Part shown: positions 59,756 through 64,000 of the stretch, one piece after another
How positions within the stretch are numbered: position 1 is the stretch's first letter
How the letters are laid out: each line of letters starts with the position of its first letter
Origin: Bacteroidota bacterium
GTDB taxonomy: Bacteria; Bacteroidota; Bacteroidia; Cytophagales; Cyclobacteriaceae
Assembly: GCA_023428695.1 (NCBI GenBank)
Contig: JAEYWY010000031.1
Coordinates: 1-64,000 of the forward strand
Direction of reading: 5' to 3'
DNA: 64,000 nt
Position numbers and translations under genes: made by a program
The notes under the pieces: generated by a model
Databases searched by the model: none
Seen by the model: the letters and a program-made list of their open reading frames with translations, nothing else
What the model was told of the DNA's origin: nothing

Positions 59756-61201
59756 TTATCCGACACTCCCTTCCAACGTAAGCGCAAGCAACTTCTGCGC
59801 TTCAACTGCGAATTCCATGGGCAGTTGATTCAAGACCTCCTTCGCGTAGCCATTTACAATGAGGGCGACCGCTGATTCTTCGTCGATGCCGCGTTGGAGG
59901 CAGTAGAAGATCTGGTCTTCGCCGATCTTTGATGTCGTCGCTTCGTGTTCGATTTTCGCTGTGTTATTTTCAACGTCGATATAGGGGAACGTATGTGCAC
60001 CACACTTGTCACCCATCAGCAGCGAGTCGCATTGTGAAAAGTTGCGCGCGCCTTCAGCACGTTTCAGTACATGAACCTGTCCGCGGTAACTGTTTTGTGA
60101 ATGACCCGCTGAAATACCTTTCGACACAATTCGTGATTTCGTATGCTTGCCGATGTGGATCATCTTCGTTCCGGTATCGGCCTGTTGGAAGTTGTTCGTA
60201 ACCGCTACCGAGTAGAATTCACCACTGGAGTAATCGCCTTTGAGAATGCATGACGGATACTTCCATGTAATCGCTGACCCGGTTTCAACCTGTGTCCACG
60301 AAATCTTGGAGTGGTCACCGGCGCAAAGACCACGTTTTGTAACGAAGTTGTAAATGCCACCTTTGCCATCTTTGTCACCGGGATACCAGTTTTGGACAGT
60401 TGAGTACTTCACGTGAGCATTCTTCATCGCGTAAATTTCGACGACTGCGGCGTGAAGTTGGTTTTCGTCACGCATCGGTGCAGTACAACCCTCGAGGTAG
60501 CTGACGTATGAACCTTCATCAGCGATGATGAGTGTACGCTCAAACTGACCGGTATTGGCTGCGTTGATCCTGAAGTACGTCGAGAGCTCCATCGGACAGC
60601 GTACTCCTTTCGGTATGTAGCAGAACGATCCGTCGGTGAACACGGCGCTGTTGAGAGCTGCGAAGTAGTTATCGTTTACGGGAACAACAGAGCCCATGTA
60701 TTTCTTCACCAGTTCCGGATGCTCCTGAACCGCTTCACTGAACGAACAGAATATGATGCCGAGTTCGCCAAGTGTTTCTTTGAACGTAGTGGCAACAGAG
60801 ACGCTGTCGATGACCGCGTCGACGGCGATGCCGGTAAGGCGCTTCTGTTCTGTGAGCGATATGCCGAGTTTTTCGAATGTCTTGATTAATTCAGGGTCGA
60901 CGTCTTCCAGGCTTTTGGGTTTCGCCTTTTGAACGGGCGCTGAATAGTATATAATGTCCTGATAGTCAATAGGAGGGTAGGTGACGTTAGGCCAACGCGG
61001 CTCTGTCATTTTCGACCACTGGCGGAATGCCTTAAGACGGTAATCCAGCAACCATTCCGGTTCATTCTTTTTGGCCGAAATAAAGCGGATTATGTCCTCA
61101 TTTAGTCCTTTCGGAGCTGATTCGGTTGCGATGTTTGTGGTCCAACCGTGTTCATACTCCTTCGATGTCAACTCTTCCAGTACCTGGTTGTCTTTGCTCA
61201 T
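59756..61201 (-). CDS. sufB: Fe-S cluster assembly protein SufB
   Basis: 481 residues, full length. N-terminal KEYEHGWTTNIATESAPKGLNEDIIRFISAKK-type opening, the beta-helix core with CSFSEAVQEHP, and the C-terminal RGQVHVLKRAEGARNFSQCDSLLMGDKCGAHTFPYI, which carries the cysteine used for cluster assembly. It is the first gene of the suf cluster; the order is sufB, inserted four-helix gene, sufC, sufD, sufS, sufE, sufT-like. No sufA or sufR is present. The upstream Lrp gene is separated by 120 bases. Confidence 0.96.
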   Translation of the reverse strand: MSKDNQVLEELTSKEYEHGWTTNIATESAPKGLNEDIIRFISAKKNEPEWLLDYRLKAFRQWSKMTEPRWPNVTYPPIDYQDIIYYSAPVQKAKPKSLEDVDPELIKTFEKLGISLTEQKRLTGIAVDAVIDSVSVATTFKETLGELGIIFCSFSEAVQEHPELVKKYMGSVVPVNDNYFAALNSAVFTDGSFCYIPKGVRCPMELSTYFRINAANTGQFERTLIIADEGSYVSYLEGCTAPMRDENQLHAAVVEIYAMKNAHVKYSTVQNWYPGDKDGKGGIYNFVTKRGLCAGDHSKISWTQVETGSAITWKYPSCILKGDYSSGEFYSVAVTNNFQQADTGTKMIHIGKHTKSRIVSKGISAGHSQNSYRGQVHVLKRAEGARNFSQCDSLLMGDKCGAHTFPYIDVENNTAKIEHEATTSKIGEDQIFYCLQRGIDEESAVALIVNGYAKEVLNQLPMEFAVEAQKLLALTLEGSVG

Positions 61202-61321
61202 GCTGGCCTATTTAGACTAATTTTAAACAATTACAAAAGTATAACAAAAATGCCATTCCAAGGTTCTTTTTGGACCTTATTTAGGCATAGAACTTTCCGC
61301 AATCGCTTTAAATGAGCGCTA

Positions 61322-61786
61322 TCAGGTCAGGTTCAGGCTCCGGTCGAGGCTTTCTTCCAGGCTTATCATGGTTTCGGTGCGTTCGATTCCTTCCACTTGC
61401 TGGATTTTGTCGTGTAAAACGAGTTTCAGGTGATTGGTGTCCTGACAATGGATCTTCACGAACATCGAGTAGTTACCTGTGGTGTAGTGAATGTTGGTGA
61501 TTTCCGGAATGGCCTTCAGTTTTGCCATTACCTGGTCGTATAGGGCGCTTTTTTCGAGGAATATTCCAATGAAGGCCGTGATATCATAACCCAGTTTTGC
61601 ATAGTTGACTTTCAGCGTCGTTTTTTCCACAATTCCCGCTTCTTCGAGTTTATTCATTCGTACGTGCACAGTCCCGCCGGAAACGAACGCCCGCTTCGCC
61701 ACCTCTGTATAGGGTTTTTTTGCATCCTGCATCAGAATCTCAAGAATCTTGAGGTCCACATTGTCAACTTTGAAATTTTCGGCCAT
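61322..61786 (-). CDS. Lrp/AsnC family transcriptional regulator
   Basis: 154 residues. An N-terminal winged helix (VDLKILEILMQDAKKPYTEVA ... VSGGTVHVRMNKLEEAGIVE) and a RAM effector domain (IPEITNIHYTTGNYSMFVKIH ... IQQVEGIERTETMISLEES). Such regulators sense amino acids. It lies directly upstream of sufB in the same orientation and divergently from the non-coding RNA array, so either may be its target. The 155 bases upstream are shared with the array promoter. Confidence 0.93.
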   Translation of the reverse strand: MAENFKVDNVDLKILEILMQDAKKPYTEVAKRAFVSGGTVHVRMNKLEEAGIVEKTTLKVNYAKLGYDITAFIGIFLEKSALYDQVMAKLKAIPEITNIHYTTGNYSMFVKIHCQDTNHLKLVLHDKIQQVEGIERTETMISLEESLDRSLNLT

Positions 61787-61862
61787 AAGAAAATTTGAAT
61801 TTTAAGTAATATTCAAAATTATGAAATCTGATTAAAAAATATACAATAATTCAAATGATTTA

Positions 61863-61894
61863 TTGATTCAAGAGGGGTAATTCTCGTTACTTTG
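61863..61894 (+). promoter_or_regulatory. Candidate promoter of the tRNA-like RNA array
   Basis: TTG at 61863-61865, a 21-base spacer and TTACTTTG at 61887-61894 resemble TTG-N19..23-TAnnTTTG with one change in the -7 box. It lies 47 bases before the first RNA element, and no plus-strand protein start is closer. Confidence 0.45.
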
Positions 61895-61941
61895 TTAAAG
61901 ATTTTACAACGCACCAGACGCGAAGTTAAATCGAACAACAC

Positions 61942-62060
61942 TGTAGGGTGTTGAAATTGGCAGACAAGCCCTCCGGTCTCGAGGGTGGAGATAACGGGAT
62001 AAAGTCCAGCCTTTTTGGCGACCTAACTGCTCCGTGGAGGTTCGAAGCCTTCCCCTACAG
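61942..62060 (+). ncRNA. tRNA-like structured RNA, element 1 (119 nt)
   Basis: TGTAGGG pairs with CCCTACA (62053-62059) as a 7-bp acceptor-like stem, followed by an unpaired G. Inside: a D-arm TTG/CAA with a GG-bearing loop (61951-61967), an anticodon-like arm CCCTC / GAGGG with loop CGGTCTC (61969-61985), an extra arm ACGG-GATAAA-GTC...GAC-CTAACTGCT-CCGT ending in a TTTTT loop, and a T-arm GGAGG / CCTTC with loop TTCGAAG. D- and T-loop residues could make the tRNA elbow. Position 33 is G, not T, and CCA is not encoded, so it is unlikely to decode. I do not recognise a family. Frames beginning MLKLADKPSGL across it are artefacts of the repeat. Confidence 0.72.
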
Positions 62061-62081
62061 CAAGACCATTCGAATGTCAGA

Positions 62082-62094
62082 CCTGAGTCGCAGG
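62082..62094 (+). repeat. Spacer hairpin CCTGAGTCGCAGG, first copy
   Basis: CCTG and CAGG flank AGTCG in the spacer between elements 1 and 2. The same 13 bases stand at 62310-62322 in the next spacer, with TTCGAA-like sequence after each. It may be a processing signal. Confidence 0.5.
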
Positions 62095-62132
62095 CAGTTC
62101 GAAATTAGAAACAAAATTTTGAAAACTAAGAA

Positions 62133-62288
62133 TGTAGGGTGTTGAAACTGGCAGACAAGCCCTCCGGTCTCGGGGGTGGAGGTCACGGGATAAAACACCA
62201 GACGCCTGATCCGAAACAAGCTGAGGCAAGTTCCGGATCAGGACCGGTGTCTAACTGCTCCGTGGAGGTTCGAAGCCTTCCCCTACAG
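62133..62288 (+). ncRNA. tRNA-like structured RNA, element 2 (156 nt)
   Basis: Same plan as element 1: acceptor 62133-62139 with 62281-62287, D-arm 62142-62158, anticodon-like arm CCCTC / GGGGG 62160-62176 with the same CGGTCTC loop, T-arm 62264-62280. The extra arm is larger. ACGG (62185-62188) pairs with CCGT (62260-62263). The internal loop GATAAA / CTAACTGCT is identical to element 1, but the next helix is ACACC / GGTGT in place of GTC / GAC, and a 9-bp hairpin CCTGATCCG / CGGATCAGG tops it. Changes that keep pairing argue for selection on structure. Confidence 0.75.
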
Positions 62289-62309
62289 CAAACCCATTCG
62301 GATATAAGA

Positions 62310-62322
62310 CCTGAGTCGCAGG
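62310..62322 (+). repeat. Spacer hairpin CCTGAGTCGCAGG, second copy
   Basis: Identical to 62082-62094 and in the same position relative to the preceding RNA element, so the tandem unit is RNA plus spacer. Confidence 0.5.
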
Positions 62323-62349
62323 CGTTTCGAACAACTTGAAAACTAACAA

Positions 62350-62505
62350 TGTAGGGTGTTGAAACTGGCAGACAAGCCCTCCGGTCTCGGGGGTGGAGGT
62401 CACGGGATAAAACACCAGACGCCTGATCCGAAACCCAGCTGAGGCTGGTTCCGGATCAGGATGGTGTCTAACTGCTCCGTGGAGGTTCGAAGCCTTCCCC
62501 TACAG
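62350..62505 (+). ncRNA. tRNA-like structured RNA, element 3 (156 nt)
   Basis: Nearly identical to element 2 and exactly 217 bases downstream of it. Differences fall at the tip of the extra arm (AAACCCAGC...GCTGGTT in place of AAACAAGC...GCAAGTT), where both sides changed together, and in the base before GGTGT. The acceptor-end G is followed by CCA in the genome, unlike elements 1 and 2. Acceptor, D-arm, anticodon-like arm and T-arm are unchanged. Confidence 0.75.
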
Positions 62506-62563
62506 CCAAAAATTCAGACTTCGACTCCGGGTTCTGCCGGCGTTCGAGACTGAAGTAAAATGA

Positions 62564-62697
62564 TGTAAGTGCAGAACCCGGTCACCCGGGAGGGAACGTG
62601 GAGAGGGAAGAAGATTCTGATCGTCCAGTGTCCGCGCACTGTCGTGATCGAATCTTGCCCTGAGCCGCGGTAGAAGGTTCGAATCCTTCTCTTACAG
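62564..62697 (+). ncRNA. Diverged tRNA-like structured RNA, element 4 (134 nt)
   Basis: TGTAAG (62564-62569) pairs with CTTACA (62691-62696), and AGAAGG / CCTTCT (62672-62677 / 62685-62690) closes a consensus TTCGAAT loop, giving a 6+6 bp acceptor/T stack in place of 7+5. There is no D-arm. A hairpin CCCGG-TCAC-CCGGG (62577-62590) takes its place. The large arm is built of CGTGG / CCGCG, AGGG / CCCT, AAGATTC / GAATCTT, GATC / GATC and CAGTG / CACTG. It shares ends and position with elements 1-3 but not the core, so it is a second type. Confidence 0.65.
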
Positions 62698-62733
62698 CTA
62701 GCTCAGTTTAGGTTAATGAGTTATTCAGAGCTG

Positions 62734-62778
62734 CCCATCTTTTTCCCGGCAGATGGCCGGGAAGGATGGGTTTTTTTA
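62734..62778 (+). terminator. Strong intrinsic terminator after the RNA array
   Basis: CCCATC ... TTCCCGGC, a short loop, GCCGGGAA ... GATGGG form a long GC-rich hairpin followed directly by seven T (62771-62777). It ends the array transcript before the acyl-CoA synthetase gene. Confidence 0.85.
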
Positions 62779-62847
62779 TTGCCATGCTATTGATTTCAAG
62801 CAGAACAATCGTTTGCTTTGGAAAACGACTTTGCGAAATTTGAGATT

Positions 62848-64000
62848 ATGAATGAGTTTCCGTGGCTGAAAAATTACCCTCAAGGCGTCGACCAAACGAT
62901 TAACCTGTACGATTACCCTTCATTACTCGATATGCTCGACGACAACATGAAGAAGTTTGCCGATCGTGTGGCATTCGAGAATATGGGCGCAACGCTCACG
63001 TACAGGCAGGTTGATGAGCTCTCAAAAAACTTCGCGGCATATCTTCAACATCTTGGCCTGAAAAAAGGCGATCGCATCGCGATTCAGATGCCCAATCTTC
63101 TCCAGTTCCCGATTGCATTTTTCGGTGCGCTTCGTGCCGGACTCATCGTTGTAAATACGAATCCACTTTACACGCCCCGGGAAATGGAACATCAATTCCG
63201 CGACGCAGGCGCAACGGCGATCGTAATTGTTGCAAATTTCGCTTCTAACCTCGAAAAGATCATTGGCAATACGTCAATCAAACACGTAATCCTTACCGAA
63301 CTGGGCGATATGCTCGGGACGGTCAAAGGCAAACTCGTGAACTTCGTTGTGAAGAACGTTAAGAAGATGGTCCCACCGTACAGCCTGCCTCAGGCGATAC
63401 GCTTCCGGGATGCACTTCGAAAAGGGGCAGGGTTGCAATACGCCAGACCAGCGTTGAATCTCGAAGACGTTGCCGTGTTACAATATACCGGCGGAACAAC
63501 CGGTGTCTCAAAGGGTGCGCAATTGTCACACGCCAACCTCATTGCACATAATGCGATGATTGTACAGTGGTTCAAACCCTATATGAGTAAGAACCAGAAT
63601 GACATCATCATCACCGCGATTCCGATGTATCATATTTTCGCACTGACCGTGAATGGTTTCCTGATGTTCAGCATGGGCGTGAAAAATGTGCTCATTACAA
63701 ACCCGCGTGATATGCCCGGCTTTGTAAAAGAGTTGAGAAAACATCGGTTCACAATTGTCACCGGTGTCAATACACTGTTCAACGGTCTGCTCAACAATCC
63801 GGATTTCAAAACGCTTGACTTCAGCGGACTTCACGGTGCGGTGGGCGGTGGTATGGCCGTGCAGGATGCAGTAGCGCGTAAGTGGCTGGAAGTAACGGGC
63901 AAACCATTGGTTGAAGGCTATGGGCTAAGCGAAACTTCACCGGTCCTTTGCTGCAACCCGTTGGATGGCACGCACAGGATGGGAACGATTGGGCTTCCAA
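62848..64000 (+). CDS. fadD: Long-chain acyl-CoA synthetase, 3' end outside the window
   Basis: My translation from the ATG at 62848 gives 384 residues, MNEFPWLKNYPQGVDQTINL..., running off the right edge. The AMP-binding P-loop is YTGGTTGVSKGAQLSHANL near residue 212, followed by IPMYHIFALTVNG and the VEGYGLSETSPV adenylation motif near 352. The missing part should hold the C-terminal lid and the FACS motif. The enzyme activates fatty acids at the membrane for beta-oxidation or lipid synthesis. It begins 70 bases after the array terminator and has its own promoter region. Confidence 0.95.
   Translation, partial: MNEFPWLKNYPQGVDQTINLYDYPSLLDMLDDNMKKFADRVAFENMGATLTYRQVDELSKNFAAYLQHLGLKKGDRIAIQMPNLLQFPIAFFGALRAGLIVVNTNPLYTPREMEHQFRDAGATAIVIVANFASNLEKIIGNTSIKHVILTELGDMLGTVKGKLVNFVVKNVKKMVPPYSLPQAIRFRDALRKGAGLQYARPALNLEDVAVLQYTGGTTGVSKGAQLSHANLIAHNAMIVQWFKPYMSKNQNDIIITAIPMYHIFALTVNGFLMFSMGVKNVLITNPRDMPGFVKELRKHRFTIVTGVNTLFNGLLNNPDFKTLDFSGLHGAVGGGMAVQDAVARKWLEVTGKPLVEGYGLSETSPVLCCNPLDGTHRMGTIGLP

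Noticed and set aside
61948..62339. Two overlapping reading frames that both begin MLKLADKPSGL
   Set aside because: They are the same stretch of the tandem RNA elements read as protein. They start inside the acceptor stem, share only the repeated part, and have no RBS. The pairing evidence favours RNA.
61942..62505. Three-unit repeat considered as a CRISPR array
   Set aside because: Units are 119-156 nt, fold as tRNA-like structures and are separated by similar, not unique, spacers. No cas genes are present.
61942..62505. Elements 1-3 as ordinary tRNA-Leu or tRNA-Ser genes
   Set aside because: The D-arm text resembles tRNA-Leu, but the anticodon loop CGGTCTC lacks T33, the T-loop ends in G where a pyrimidine is expected, and the extra arm is several times the length seen in class II tRNAs.

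Overview
The window reads as a chromosomal segment of a member of the Bacteroidota, most likely Cytophagales-like. The support is: C-terminal domains of the type IX secretion system (T9SS), a DUF6089/PorG-like barrel, an exosortase of the XrtF type with its partner, several -7 boxes of the Bacteroidota form TAnnTTTG, few Shine-Dalgarno sequences, and tryptophan/tyrosine breakdown enzymes of an aerobic heterotroph. There is no prophage, insertion sequence or CRISPR array. Coding density is ordinary apart from a few repeat-bearing gaps.

Layout. 1-4.2 kb: a minus-strand phosphorelay cluster (two histidine kinases, two stand-alone receivers, the last cut by the window edge). 5.1-6.1 kb: a di-haem cytochrome c. 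6.5-12.4 kb: surface-glycan genes (a glycosyltransferase fused to a phosphoglycosyl transferase, two PglD-like acetyltransferases, a DegT aminotransferase) around the exosortase pair and a dead GxxExxY gene. 12.7-15.2 kb: a small envelope operon and a LuxR-type regulator. 15.7-26.6 kb: two giant secreted paralogues, a tiny sorting-signal protein and a PglF/CapD-type dehydratase. 26.6-46.3 kb: mostly housekeeping genes (PorG-like protein, sucC, lolD, mtaB, phosphohexomutase, hppD, trpS, DUF1573, glutaryl-CoA dehydrogenase, tryptophan dioxygenase, MORN-like repeat protein, FAD protein, M61 peptidase, ferritin). 46.4-54.5 kb: aconitase with a histone-H1-like tail, a MarR regulator, folE/queD, an APS reductase, an epimerase and an antiporter. 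54.6-61.8 kb: bacilliredoxin, the suf cluster and an Lrp regulator. 62.8 kb to the edge: an acyl-CoA synthetase.

Two functional threads stand out. First, all five activities of a bacillosamine-type pathway (dehydratase, aminotransferase, acetyltransferase, phosphoglycosyl transferase, glycosyltransferase) lie within 16 kb, interleaved with an exosortase and a likely sorting substrate. This suggests a surface glycan coupled to protein sorting or secretion. Second, the suf genes, APS reductase, bacilliredoxin and ferritin form a loose iron-sulfur and redox neighbourhood.

The most unusual feature is at 61942-62697. Four structured RNAs lie in tandem, each closed by a tRNA-like acceptor stem and a TTCGAA T-arm. 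Three also have a D-arm and an anticodon-like hairpin without T33, plus a large extra arm whose internal loop is invariant while the flanking helices change with compensation. A candidate promoter and a strong intrinsic terminator frame them as one non-coding transcription unit. I do not recognise the family. The second oddity is the aconitase, which carries 146 extra residues that are one-third lysine.
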